Below are positions 1 through 9,358 of a stretch of 64,000 nucleotides of DNA, piece after piece. Made by a program: the position numbers and the translations under genes. The notes below the pieces were generated by a model. It was not told the DNA's origin and did not search any database. It saw only the letters and a list, made by a program, of their open reading frames with translations. Each line of letters opens with the position of its first letter. Within the stretch, counting starts at the first letter, position 1. Location of the stretch: assembly GCF_019599265.1 (NCBI RefSeq), contig NZ_JAHZTC010000002.1, positions 62,001 to 126,000 of the forward strand. The letters run 5' to 3'. This DNA is from Pontibacter sp. HSC-14F20 (GTDB taxonomy: Bacteria; Bacteroidota; Bacteroidia; Cytophagales; Hymenobacteraceae).

Positions 1-1364
1 AGTCTGCCTGCCAGCCCGTCCGGCCGGAAAGCGGCTAGCTGCTCCAGGTAGTTGCTATCGGCCTCACGACATATTTTAAACTGTAGCCAGGCCTCGCCGG
101 GAAGTTTCATTTCAGCATAAAGCAACAAACGATCGCCCTTACGGTCAACGGCCAGTACCCGCCAGAAATCAATAGAATCGCCGGCTCTGATATCGGAGGG
201 GTGACGTCTGCCGCGCTGCAAGCCAACGCCTCCCACCATTTTATCGAGCAGGCCACGTATCTCCCATAGGAAATCGGTCTTGTACCAGCCGCGCTCCCCG
301 CCGATGCGCAGAATGTTATCCATCACCTGTTCGGGAGCTCTGTCGAAGCGCATGCGCTGCCTGTCGGTGAGTACGCCGTGTTCTGGTATTTGTACAAAAT
401 CCATGAAGTTGAGTTCGATGGTGCCACTTACCAGTGCATCCTTCCAGCTCGACACCACCATGTTTTGCTCCATCTTGGTAAAAGCCAGATTTAGAGCACT
501 CTCGTAGCTCAGGCACTTGTGCGGGATCAGCTGCTCTATACTGCTGTCTTTCACCACCGCATCGTTGCGCAGGCTCTCTACCAGACTACGGGCCAAGGCG
601 TAGTTGGTACTCGTAACAAAGTACAACCAGTAGGAGGAAAGTTTGGGTGTGAGCACCGGCAGGGTGAAGATGTGCCGCTTCAGGTTTCGGACCCGGGCCA
701 GTTGCAAAAGCATCTGCTTGTAGGTGAGCACATCGGCCCCGCCGATCTCGAAGCGTCTGTCATAACAGTCTGCGTGGCCGAGCACTGCAGTCAGGTAAAA
801 CATGACATCGCGAATGGCGATGGGTTGGCAGCGGGAGTTGAGCCAGCGGGGTGTCACCATTACAGGTAACTTTTCAACCAAGTCGCGGATGATCTCAAAG
901 GAAGCACTGCCCGACCCGATGATGATGGCCGCCCGAAGCACCGTGAGTGATGCTTTGGCTGGCGCAAGCACGTCCTCCACCTGTCGGCGTGAAGTCAGGT
1001 GCTTGGACAGATGTGCATCATTGGCGATGCCGCTAAGGTAAATTATCTGCTTTGCGCTGGTAGTGTTGAGGTAGTTGACAAAGTTCGTGGCCGATGCTTT
1101 TTCTGCCGTCTCGAAGTCTGCCGAGCCGGAGCCCATGGAATGCACCAGGTAATAGGCGGCTTCAATGTCGTGGGGCAGATCCGGCAGACTTTCCGGCTTG
1201 AGCAGATCTCCTTTTACCACCTGAATTTTACCCTGCAGACTGTCAGACACGTCAAAGCGGCGCGGATCACGGACCAGGCAGATCACCTCGTGTTGTGCCT
1301 CTATCAGCACAGGCAGCAATCGCTTGCCAATGTAGCCGTTTGCGCCGGTCAGGAGTATTTTCAT
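1..1364 (-). CDS. SDR-family NAD(P)-dependent epimerase with DUF2867-type C-terminus (3' end cut by window)
   Basis: Reading the minus strand from an ATG at 1364 gives an open frame of about 454 codons that runs off the left edge without a stop, so the C-terminus is missing. It opens MKILLTGANGYIGKRLLP, the TGxxGxxG nucleotide-binding loop of atypical short-chain dehydrogenases. A YLVHSMG segment near residue 85 and YLSGIAND near residue 120 follow. After about residue 290 the sequence no longer looks like an SDR; it has the SRPBCC-like DUF2867 character (FLWEIRGLLDKMVGG, RRHPSDIRAGDSIDFWRV). Known proteins of this architecture are about 480-500 residues; their substrate is not established. 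It is divergent from the methionine operon promoter. Confidence 0.85.
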   Translation of the reverse strand, partial: MKILLTGANGYIGKRLLPVLIEAQHEVICLVRDPRRFDVSDSLQGKIQVVKGDLLKPESLPDLPHDIEAAYYLVHSMGSGSADFETAEKASATNFVNYLNTTSAKQIIYLSGIANDAHLSKHLTSRRQVEDVLAPAKASLTVLRAAIIIGSGSASFEIIRDLVEKLPVMVTPRWLNSRCQPIAIRDVMFYLTAVLGHADCYDRRFEIGGADVLTYKQMLLQLARVRNLKRHIFTLPVLTPKLSSYWLYFVTSTNYALARSLVESLRNDAVVKDSSIEQLIPHKCLSYESALNLAFTKMEQNMVVSSWKDALVSGTIELNFMDFVQIPEHGVLTDRQRMRFDRAPEQVMDNILRIGGERGWYKTDFLWEIRGLLDKMVGGVGLQRGRRHPSDIRAGDSIDFWRVLAVDRKGDRLLLYAEMKLPGEAWLQFKICREADSNYLEQLAAFRPDGLAGR

Positions 1365-1555
1365 CAGGGTTTGTCAGACAGTTTATACCTGTACAACAGG
1401 TATAGCATTGGATTGTTATGTGCAGGCAATTATACCTTTTCAAAGATAATGAAATTGCGGATAAATGCTGCGGATACTATAAGGTGTGTAAGCAGCTGAT
1501 TTGCAGTTGTATGAAATTAATTTTTCAGCTAACTTCAAATTATATGAAATTATTA

Positions 1556-1587
1556 TTTGGATTATTTGAAATGCTGCTCTAAATTTG
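1556..1587 (+). promoter_or_regulatory. Bacteroidetes-type promoter of the methionine operon leader
   Basis: TTTG at 1556-1559 and an exact TAnnTTTG box (TAAATTTG) at 1580-1587 are separated by 20 nt, close to the known -33/-7 consensus of the primary Bacteroidetes sigma factor. Initiation would fall near 1594, immediately ahead of a small hairpin (1601-1620) and the riboswitch. Sequence match only. Confidence 0.65.
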
Positions 1588-1620
1588 CATCATCAAGTCT
1601 GATATCCCTTTGTGGGTATC

Positions 1621-1723
1621 GATTTATAAAGAAGCGTGGAGAGACAGGCTCTGTGAAACGCTAGCAACCAGCCTCAGGCAAGGTGCTAATTCCTGATTCC
1701 GGAAGTCCGGATGTATATAAATT
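1621..1723 (+). promoter_or_regulatory. SAM-I (S-box) riboswitch
   Basis: The conserved S-box landmarks appear in order: AAAGAAGCGTGGAGAGA, then GAAACGCTAGCAACC, then AAGGTGCTAATTCCTG. The closing helix P1 is visible as gatttata (1621-1628) against tataaatt (1716-1723), and P4 as the ttccgg/ccgga hairpin near 1696-1711. The family binds S-adenosylmethionine and turns down methionine synthesis when SAM is plentiful, which fits the metY-metX-hom operon downstream. An extra stem, gatatccc with gggtatc (1601-1620), lies directly upstream. The expression platform is not the usual nearby terminator: about 290 nt separate the aptamer from metY, and this stretch holds a leader ORF. Confidence 0.93.
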
Positions 1724-1732
1724 GATAACGTT

Positions 1733-1870
1733 ATGGAAAAGGGAACCAAGCCAACGCAACTTCTTTTATTTTTTACACAAGCAGCTCAACTGCCTGTTCT
1801 TTCGCATGCTTATACCTGTGCTACTACCCCCTGTAGCCGAATGTGCATGTGTTGTCGCTGCTGTTGCTAG
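1733..1870 (+). CDS. Cys-rich leader peptide (candidate attenuation uORF)
   Basis: An ATG ten bases after the riboswitch P1 helix opens a 45-codon frame ending TAG at 1868-1870. The peptide is ordinary until residue 28, then contains eight cysteines, six of them in the last eight residues (CMCCRCCC), plus two methionines (RMCM). Consecutive Cys codons at the end of a short leader ORF, upstream of sulfur amino-acid genes, are the hallmark of translational attenuation: scarce cysteinyl-tRNA would stall the ribosome there. Cys-rich attenuating uORFs are known in Actinobacteria; I infer the same logic here. A longer frame (1683-1922) overlaps in another register and shows no such pattern. Not proven to be translated. 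Confidence 0.6.
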   Translation: MEKGTKPTQLLLFFTQAAQLPVLSHAYTCATTPCSRMCMCCRCCC

Positions 1871-1918
1871 CGCGACCAATTTCCCCGTTTTTTTTGCTGC
1901 AATAGCGCCTAGCCGCAG
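1858..1918 (+). promoter_or_regulatory. Hairpin overlapping the Cys codons of the leader ORF
   Basis: The arms CTGC (1858-1861) plus GCTAGCGC (1866-1873) can pair with GCGC (1905-1908), TAGC (1910-1913) and GCAG (1915-1918), with single-base bulges. The 5' arm contains the last Cys codons and the stop codon of the leader ORF, so a ribosome stalled there would hold it open. The loop contains a run of eight T (1888-1895). How opening or closing this hairpin would act on metY (start 2015) is inference; no classical GC-stem plus T-tract terminator is visible between here and metY. Confidence 0.4.
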
Positions 1919-1945
1919 GTAGATCCTGTGAGCAGATGTCTGTAG

Positions 1946-3348
<1,403 letters not shown>

Positions 3349-3349
<1 letters not shown>

Positions 3350-4407
3350 TGCCTGAACAATTAAATTTTCATTACCAGAAACAGTTTCAGCTGGAGTCGG
3401 GAGCCTCGCTTCCCGGCTTCCAACTGGCCTATACAACCTATGGACAACTCAACAGAGAAAAAAGTAATGTGGTGTGGGTATGCCACGCCCTCACGGGCAG
3501 CTCGGACTTTACCGACTGGTGGGGTGAATTATTTGGCGAGGGAAAACTATACGACCCGGCGGACTGGTTTGTGGTTTGTGCGAACACCCTGGGTGGCTCC
3601 TATGGATCCACGGGACCACTTTCGGTTAATCCGGAAACGCTGCAACCCTTCTACCACAGCTTCCCGGAGCTGACCAACCGGGATATCGTGCGGGCTTTTG
3701 ATCTGCTGCGACAGGATTTAGGTATAACGCAGGTACATACTTTGCTCGGCGGTTCGCTGGGTGGGCAGCAGGCGCTGGAGTGGGCCATTTTGCTGCCGGA
3801 GGTTTTCCAGAACCTGATCCAAGTAGCTTCTAACGCGCGGCATTCGGCCTGGGGAATCGCTTTTAACGAGAGTCAGCGCATGGCCATTCGGCAGGACCCG
3901 ACCTGGCAGACCAATACCAAAGAAGCAGGTATAGCAGGTCTCAAAACTGCCCGTGCCATTGCCATGCTTTCTTACAGACACTATACATGTTATGAGGCGA
4001 GTCAGCAGGAGCCGGGCAACAGCATCACCGACAATTTCAGGGCGGCCTCTTACCAGGTATACCAGGGCGAAAAACTGGCCGGTCGCTTCAATGCCTATAC
4101 CTACTGGCTGCTCTCCAAAGCCATGGACTCGCACAATGTTGGCCGCGATAGGGGGGGAGTTAAGAAAGCCTTGGACAGGATTCGGGCCAAAGCGCTCTTT
4201 GTCGGGGTAGACACTGACCTGCTTTTCCCTACGGAAGAGCAGGAGCAGCTACACCGGCTGGTGCCGGGCTCTCATTTCGCGCTGCTCCATTCAGGCTACG
4301 GGCACGATGGTTTTTTGGTGGAAACGGTACAGCTTACGCAGGTTATCCGGGAATTTTATGAAACAGTAACAGTAAAGCACATTCACTATGAAAATACAGA
4401 AGTTTAG
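3349..4407 (+). CDS. metX: Homoserine O-acetyltransferase
   Basis: A 352-residue alpha/beta-hydrolase-fold enzyme that makes O-acetylhomoserine from homoserine and acetyl-CoA, supplying the substrate of MetY. The nucleophile elbow GGSLGG places the catalytic serine at residue 136; HALTGSSD near 46 forms the oxyanion region, and the C-terminal GYGHDGFLVE carries the catalytic histidine. DTDLLFP near residue 285 is the expected aspartate loop. The start overlaps the metY stop by one base, and the 3' end overlaps hom by 20 bases. Acetyl versus succinyl specificity cannot be read with certainty; the family and the MetY neighbour favour acetyl. Confidence 0.95.
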
Positions 4408-5650
4408 GAAACGCATCGGGTTGATCGGGTTTGGCTGCGTAGGGCAGGGGCTGTACGATGTGGTAGAAGCGAACCGGCACCTTGGCTGGGAAATAGGCTG
4501 TATCTGCGTAAAAGATAAAGAAAAGACACGCTCACTGCCAGCCTCCGCCTTTACCTACGATGTGCAGGAGGTGCTGCAGGACCCGAGCCTCGACATTATC
4601 GCCGAACTGATCAGCGACACTAAGGAGGCGCTCGGTATACTCAGGCAAGCCCTGCAGCAGGGTAAAACCGTGGTATCGGCCAACAAAAAAGTGATCGCCG
4701 AAAACCTGCCGGAACTGATCCAGCTGCAACAGCGGCACGGAGGCGTGTTACTGTATGAAGCGTCTGTGTGCGGCAGTATACCTGTGCTGCGCACGCTCGA
4801 AGCATATTATGGATCAGAACCACTGGTTGAAGTACGCGGAATCCTGAACGGATCCTCTAATTATATATTAAGTAAGCTGCACGCAGAGCACATTGATTTC
4901 CAGGCTGCCCTGGCGCAGGCGCAGGAACTGGGTTTCGCGGAGGCCGATCCGTCTTTGGACGTGGAGGGGACAGACGCGCTGCACAAGCTCTGCATTATGG
5001 CTGCACACGCTTATGGTTTGTTGGTGCATCCTGATGATGTGCTTCACTTGGGCATCCAGTATATTAGCTCCGAAGCTGTTGAACTGGCCGCTGCCCTGGG
5101 TTGCCGCATCAAACTGGTTGGTTCTTTGAAAGCTACTCCCACCGGACAAATTGAATTGCGGGTACTACCTACACTTATACCTGAAACAGATGCGCTGTAT
5201 GATGTGGAAGCGGAGTTCAATGGACTGGAGATAGAGGCCCGGTTTGCGGGAAAGCAATTCCTGAAAGGGCGCGGTGCCGGCAGTCACCCGACCGGCTCAG
5301 CTGTGTGGGCCGATGTTACGGCAACTATTCGGGGCTACCGCTATACCTACCCCAAGCTCTGTACCAGTCAGGCAACGGCCACCTCAGGCAATGAACAGAT
5401 TACTGTTTTATTGCAAGGGCAGTCAGATCGTCTTGCGGAGCTCCAAGACTTAGTACAACCCGCCAACCAGTATAAAATTATCGGTCAGAGCCAGGTTATT
5501 CTGTCATTAACCCCACAGCAACTTAAGCAGCACGAGTCTTTTCTGAAGCAGCAAGGCATTTTTGTGGCGGCTATACCTGAAAGCGTAGCACTTGATATAG
5601 TACCAGAGAAGTATAGAAGCGAGGAGGCTGTACCTGTAGGAAGCTTATAA
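4388..5650 (+). CDS. hom: Homoserine dehydrogenase
   Basis: A 420-residue NAD(P)-dependent oxidoreductase that reduces aspartate semialdehyde to homoserine, the substrate for MetX. The N-terminal Rossmann loop reads GLIGFGCVGQGLYD (residues 12-25). VVSANKKVIAENLPE carries the nucleotide-contacting lysine, and the substrate-domain signature GILNGSSNYILSKL leads into ELGFAEADPSLDVEGTDALHK. The C-terminal 90 residues are compatible with a regulatory ACT-like extension but are not clearly assigned. The start lies inside the end of metX, so the three genes form one coupled operon controlled by the SAM-I/leader region. No strong terminator follows the stop. Confidence 0.93.
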   Translation: MKIQKFRKRIGLIGFGCVGQGLYDVVEANRHLGWEIGCICVKDKEKTRSLPASAFTYDVQEVLQDPSLDIIAELISDTKEALGILRQALQQGKTVVSANKKVIAENLPELIQLQQRHGGVLLYEASVCGSIPVLRTLEAYYGSEPLVEVRGILNGSSNYILSKLHAEHIDFQAALAQAQELGFAEADPSLDVEGTDALHKLCIMAAHAYGLLVHPDDVLHLGIQYISSEAVELAAALGCRIKLVGSLKATPTGQIELRVLPTLIPETDALYDVEAEFNGLEIEARFAGKQFLKGRGAGSHPTGSAVWADVTATIRGYRYTYPKLCTSQATATSGNEQITVLLQGQSDRLAELQDLVQPANQYKIIGQSQVILSLTPQQLKQHESFLKQQGIFVAAIPESVALDIVPEKYRSEEAVPVGSL

Positions 5651-5774
5651 GTTTGTTTTTTGCTCCAAGAAGAGAGCGAAAGCCGGAAAGTGTATTTATT
5701 GAGCAGGAGCTTTATGGGAATAGTTCAATTTGTTTATTTAAACAATTGTAATTTTAAATTGTACATTCATTGTA

Positions 5775-5782
5775 TAGTTTTG
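5775..5782 (+). promoter_or_regulatory. Candidate -7 box (TAGTTTTG) upstream of the lipoprotein gene
   Basis: An exact TAnnTTTG element lies in very AT-rich DNA 136 nt before the start at 5918. No TTTG sits at the ideal upstream distance (the nearest TTG at 5759-5761 is only 13 nt away). The 5651-5917 gap is otherwise AT-rich and shows no gene. Confidence 0.3.
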
Positions 5783-5917
5783 TTGTAATAAATTGGATTA
5801 CTGATGATATAATAGCTTTTTAAAATATTTATTTAAATAACGCTGTCATTTTCATCTGTTTATGGTTTTACTATCGTACAAAGAATATTTATGGACGATT
5901 CATAATACCTGACAGCA

Positions 5918-6610
5918 ATGAAAATCTATATACCCTGGCTAAGCTATCTACTTCTGATAATTATATTTTCATCGTGTAGAAATGACAACGTTTCGCCAAT
6001 TCGGAACGTGCGTTTTGACCCCGGCTTGTTAAATCCGTTGCAGGCGGCCGGTGATATACCTTGCACGGCTCATACCTATTATTATAATGGTGCAGAAAAG
6101 TCGCTGGGCACGGTTTACAATGGCATGATACTTTTGTCGTTCAGCGACGAAGTGAATGATGAGCAAAAAGCCATAACAGCAGCAGGGCGTCATGGGTTTA
6201 TAGAAGCGCTCGGGCAACCGATTCAATCAAACTCTGCCCGGCTATACCCGGCTAAACTGGCTCCGGGTCTCAATTGTCAGCAGGTGGAGGTAGCACTTTC
6301 TGAAATTTTAAAGAATCCGGCTGTGGCCTATGCTGCCCCCTATTTTGAAACAGCTGGCGGACAACTACTGGGTGTATCTAACGAATTTATAGTAGTTGTA
6401 GAAGGTGGCCGGCAACCGGCTGCGCAGGTACTAAAGGGCCTGAGTGAGGCAACCAAAACTGAGATTGTAAGCGCCCTGAGCGATAATACTTTTGTGATGC
6501 GCGCCAATAAAAATTCACGAGGCAACGCGCTTGAAATGGCTAACTTCTTTTATAAGCAGCCCCGCATCAAGCATGCGGAGCCTGATTTTGTGGTCTCGCT
6601 GGCCATGTAA
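5918..6610 (+). CDS. Lipoprotein with two subtilisin-prodomain-like segments, no protease domain
   Basis: A 230-residue protein starting MKIYIPWLSYLLLIIIFSSC: a hydrophobic signal followed by a cysteine at residue 20, so probably a lipoprotein. The mature part contains two segments of the style found in propeptides of subtilisin-like (S8, fervidolysin-type) proteases: NPAVAYAAPYFE near residue 134 and PRIKHAEPDFVVSLAM at the C-terminus. In a real protease the catalytic domain would follow such a sequence; here the stop codon and a strong terminator follow instead. It may act as a stand-alone inhibitor or chaperone of a protease, or be the remnant of one. Assignment is from pattern only; confident statement is limited to 'lipoprotein with I9-like features'. 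Confidence 0.55.
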   Translation: MKIYIPWLSYLLLIIIFSSCRNDNVSPIRNVRFDPGLLNPLQAAGDIPCTAHTYYYNGAEKSLGTVYNGMILLSFSDEVNDEQKAITAAGRHGFIEALGQPIQSNSARLYPAKLAPGLNCQQVEVALSEILKNPAVAYAAPYFETAGGQLLGVSNEFIVVVEGGRQPAAQVLKGLSEATKTEIVSALSDNTFVMRANKNSRGNALEMANFFYKQPRIKHAEPDFVVSLAM

Positions 6611-6645
6611 AATACCTGATTGTGATGGTTTTGGGTTAAGAGTGA

Positions 6646-6690
6646 GAAAGCCCCGCCCCGGATTTCCGGAGGCGGGGCTTTCCTTTTTAT
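6646..6690. terminator. Strong bidirectional terminator between the lipoprotein gene and lysA
   Basis: A perfect 12-bp stem (gaaagccccgcc, 6646-6657, with ggcggggctttc, 6671-6682), extended by an inner ccgg/ccgg pairing, is followed by ctttttat. It lies between convergent genes and can serve both. Confidence 0.9.
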
Positions 6691-6707
6691 AGGGACCATT
6701 AGTTTGA

Positions 6708-7853
6708 TTAACCAAGGTATACGGCAGCTGCTTTGTTGCGTAGGTTGTAGGATGAGGCCATTACTTCGCCATAGGCACCCGCCGTACGGATCGCGATCAA
6801 ATCGCCACGGTTCGTTTCGGGTAGAACCACTGCTTTACCGAAGCAGTCAGACGATTCGCAGATTGGACCCACGACGTCGTAGCGTTCTTCAGCTCCCTGG
6901 CTGCTAATGTTCTCAATTTTGTGGTACGACTGGTACAGCGCCGGACGGATCAGTTCAGTCATACCGGCATCCAGGATGGCAAAGTTAGTCGACACACCTT
7001 TCTTAATGTAGAGCACCTTCGAGATAAGCGTACCACTCTGGGCAACCAGGGCCCGGCCAAGTTCAAAATGCACCTGCTGGTTCGGGCGAACTTCTAAAAA
7101 CTGATTGAAGAGTGAGAAGTAAGCCTCAAAATCAGGTATAGGCTGCTCGTCCGGGCTATAATAATCCACACCCAGGCCACCGCCCACGTTAATGTGCTCC
7201 AGCTGTACCTGCTGCGATTCAAACCAATCCTGAAACTCATTCACACGCGTGCATAGGTTGCGGAAAGCCGACAAGTCTGTGATCTGGGAACCGATGTGAA
7301 AATGCAGACCGATCAGTGACAGGTTAGGCAGTGTTTTGAGCAGCGTCAGTACATCGGGTAGTTCCCAGGCATTGATGCCAAACTTGTTTTCCTCGAGCCC
7401 GGTGGTGATGTACTTGTGCGTATTGGCATTCACGTTCGGGTTAATACGCAGTGCAATGCGGGCCGTTTTGCCTTTGGCCTCCGCCAGTTCGTTCAGCACG
7501 ATCAATTCATGGCTCGACTCGCAGTTAAAGCAGAAAATGTCCTGATCCAGCGCATAATTGATCTCGGCATCCGACTTGCCCACGCCTGCAAACACGACAT
7601 GGTGCGCCGGGAAGCCATTTTCAATAGCGCATTTCACTTCATTGCCACTCACACAGTCAGCACCAAAGCCCACGGCACGCATCTCCTGCAAGATGGGGCT
7701 ATTGGTGTTAGCCTTCATGGCGTAGTGTACCTGAAAGTTATACTTGGCGGCCTCCTGGCTGGCCTGCTGCAGGGTTTGGCGCAACAGGTTGAGGTCGTAT
7801 ACATAAAAAGGAGTGGTATGCTGCTGCAACTCCTGCACAGATAAATTAAGCAT
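6708..7853 (-). CDS. lysA: Diaminopimelate decarboxylase
   Basis: A 381-residue fold-III PLP decarboxylase that makes L-lysine from meso-diaminopimelate. The PLP lysine is K47 in HYAMKANTN; HFHIGSQ, the glycine loop NVGGGLGVDY and CESSDCFGK (which closes the partner active site) follow. I choose the ATG at 7853 because it overlaps the lysC stop by eight bases (ATGCTTAA) and gives the usual N-terminus; an upstream in-frame ATG at 7871 would add six residues inside lysC. It is translationally coupled to the aspartate kinase gene. Confidence 0.95.
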   Translation of the reverse strand: MLNLSVQELQQHTTPFYVYDLNLLRQTLQQASQEAAKYNFQVHYAMKANTNSPILQEMRAVGFGADCVSGNEVKCAIENGFPAHHVVFAGVGKSDAEINYALDQDIFCFNCESSHELIVLNELAEAKGKTARIALRINPNVNANTHKYITTGLEENKFGINAWELPDVLTLLKTLPNLSLIGLHFHIGSQITDLSAFRNLCTRVNEFQDWFESQQVQLEHINVGGGLGVDYYSPDEQPIPDFEAYFSLFNQFLEVRPNQQVHFELGRALVAQSGTLISKVLYIKKGVSTNFAILDAGMTELIRPALYQSYHKIENISSQGAEERYDVVGPICESSDCFGKAVVLPETNRGDLIAIRTAGAYGEVMASSYNLRNKAAAVYLG

Positions 7854-9177
7854 TGCTGTTGTTCCTTTCAAAGATGCCCTCGTTCAACTGAATCAGGGAT
7901 CTTTCTTTATCGGTTGTGTTGATCAATAAACTGATGTTGTTTTTGCTTCCGCCATAAGAGATCATGCGAAGCGGTATGTCTTTGAGCGCCTCAAATATCT
8001 TCAATCCTGAGCCGCTGCGCTCGGCAATAAAATCGCCGACCACACAGATGATGCTCTGGTTCTGGTCTACTTCTACCTGGCCGTACTCCTGCAACTCGCG
8101 GGTGATCTCGGTCAGAAACTTTGGGTTGTCGATGGTCAGCGACACAGCTACTTCGGATGTTGTGATCATGTCGATCGGGGTCTTATACCTTTCGAACACC
8201 TCGAACACGCTGCGCAGAAAACCATAGGCCAGAAGCATGCGCCCTGATTTAATTTTGATCGCCGTGATACCGTCTTTCGCTGCTACCGCCTTGATACCGC
8301 CTTTTCCGGTCTGGGCCGAGATAGTAGTGCCATGCGCTTCCGGCTGCATGGTATTGAGCAGGCGAACAGGTATATTCTTCTGCTTCGCCGGCTGTACACT
8401 CGACGGGTGCAGGATCTTGGCCCCAAAGTAAGCAAGTTCTGCCGCCTCATCAAAAGAAAGCTCTGCGATTGGGAAGGTATTCTTCACAACCCGTGGATCG
8501 TTGTTGTGCATTCCATCAATATCGGTCCAGATCTGAATTTCGGAGGCATCGGCTGCTGCACCGATCAGGGAGGCAGAGTAATCCGAACCACCACGCTTTA
8601 AGTTGTCAACCTCGCCAAAAGCGTTGCGGCAAATGTAACCTTGCGTGATAAAAAGCCTGGTGTTCGGGTACTTCTCCAATTCCAGTTTAAGGTTCTTGCT
8701 GATGTAGGCATTGTCCGGCTCCTCATTTTCGTCGATCTTCATAAAATTCAGAGCTGGCAGCAATACGGATGGTATACCCTGCTCCTCGAGGAAGAACTGA
8801 AACAAGGCCGTAGACAGCAATTCGCCCTGTGCTAACACGGCACGCTCTTCGTAAATGGTAAAGAGGTCGAGCGTAAAAGAGCGGATGTGGTCGAAGTGCG
8901 TGGAGATCAGCTCGAGTGCCTGTTTTTTCTTTTCGTCGGTGAAGTAGAGCGCCTCTACTACCTGTTTGTATTTATCGTGTAGCGCATCTATGAGCGCATT
9001 TGCTTTTTGGTTGTCATTCTGGTAGAGCGTCTCTGCGAGCTGCACCAGCTGGTTCGTAGTACCCGACATCGCCGAGAGCACTACGATCTTGGGCGAGCCA
9101 TCGTTAATCAGATCCGCCACCGCTTTCATTCTTTCAGCCGAACCTACAGAGGTGCCGCCGAACTTTAAAACTTTCAT
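7846..9177 (-). CDS. lysC: Aspartate kinase (monofunctional)
   Basis: A 443-residue kinase that phosphorylates L-aspartate, the first step toward lysine, methionine and threonine. The N-terminal KFGGTSVGSAERM is the ATP/aspartate signature; RGGSDYSASLIGAA near residue 210 is the second hallmark. The C-terminal 140 residues hold tandem ACT domains (DMITTSEVAVSLTID and SIICVVGDFI), so allosteric inhibition by an end-product amino acid is likely. With lysA immediately downstream the feedback effector is probably lysine (inference). It supplies the same branch as the hom-metX-metY operon 2 kb away, though on the other strand. Confidence 0.95.
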   Translation of the reverse strand: MKVLKFGGTSVGSAERMKAVADLINDGSPKIVVLSAMSGTTNQLVQLAETLYQNDNQKANALIDALHDKYKQVVEALYFTDEKKKQALELISTHFDHIRSFTLDLFTIYEERAVLAQGELLSTALFQFFLEEQGIPSVLLPALNFMKIDENEEPDNAYISKNLKLELEKYPNTRLFITQGYICRNAFGEVDNLKRGGSDYSASLIGAAADASEIQIWTDIDGMHNNDPRVVKNTFPIAELSFDEAAELAYFGAKILHPSSVQPAKQKNIPVRLLNTMQPEAHGTTISAQTGKGGIKAVAAKDGITAIKIKSGRMLLAYGFLRSVFEVFERYKTPIDMITTSEVAVSLTIDNPKFLTEITRELQEYGQVEVDQNQSIICVVGDFIAERSGSGLKIFEALKDIPLRMISYGGSKNNISLLINTTDKERSLIQLNEGIFERNNSNA

Positions 9178-9301
9178 CTAATCAGTTTGAAATAAAGGGT
9201 ATAGTCAGAAGATGGTCAGGTATAGCCTTTTGCAAGGTATAGATTGAGCAAAATCCGGCTGTAAATTTAGCAAATTCAGTGCAGATGTATCATAACCGGA
9301 T

Positions 9302-9336
9302 AAAAAAGAAAAGGCAGCCATTTGCGGCTGCCTTTT
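9302..9336 (-). terminator. Terminator of the T9SS protein gene
   Basis: On the minus strand an 11-bp stem (aaaaggcagcc at 9309-9319 with ggctgcctttt at 9326-9336) is followed by a T-rich run. It lies 22 bp after the stop of the large gene and separates it from lysC. Confidence 0.85.
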
Positions 9337-9358
9337 CTGGAGGTGTTATACCTTAATG

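Noticed and set aside
280-1499. Plus-strand frames of up to 166 codons at the left edge
   Set aside because: They lie opposite the partial SDR/DUF2867 gene on the minus strand, which has clear motifs.
1683-1922. A 79-codon frame in another register over the methionine leader
   Set aside because: It begins inside the riboswitch and has no conserved feature; the 1733-1870 frame better fits a leader peptide.
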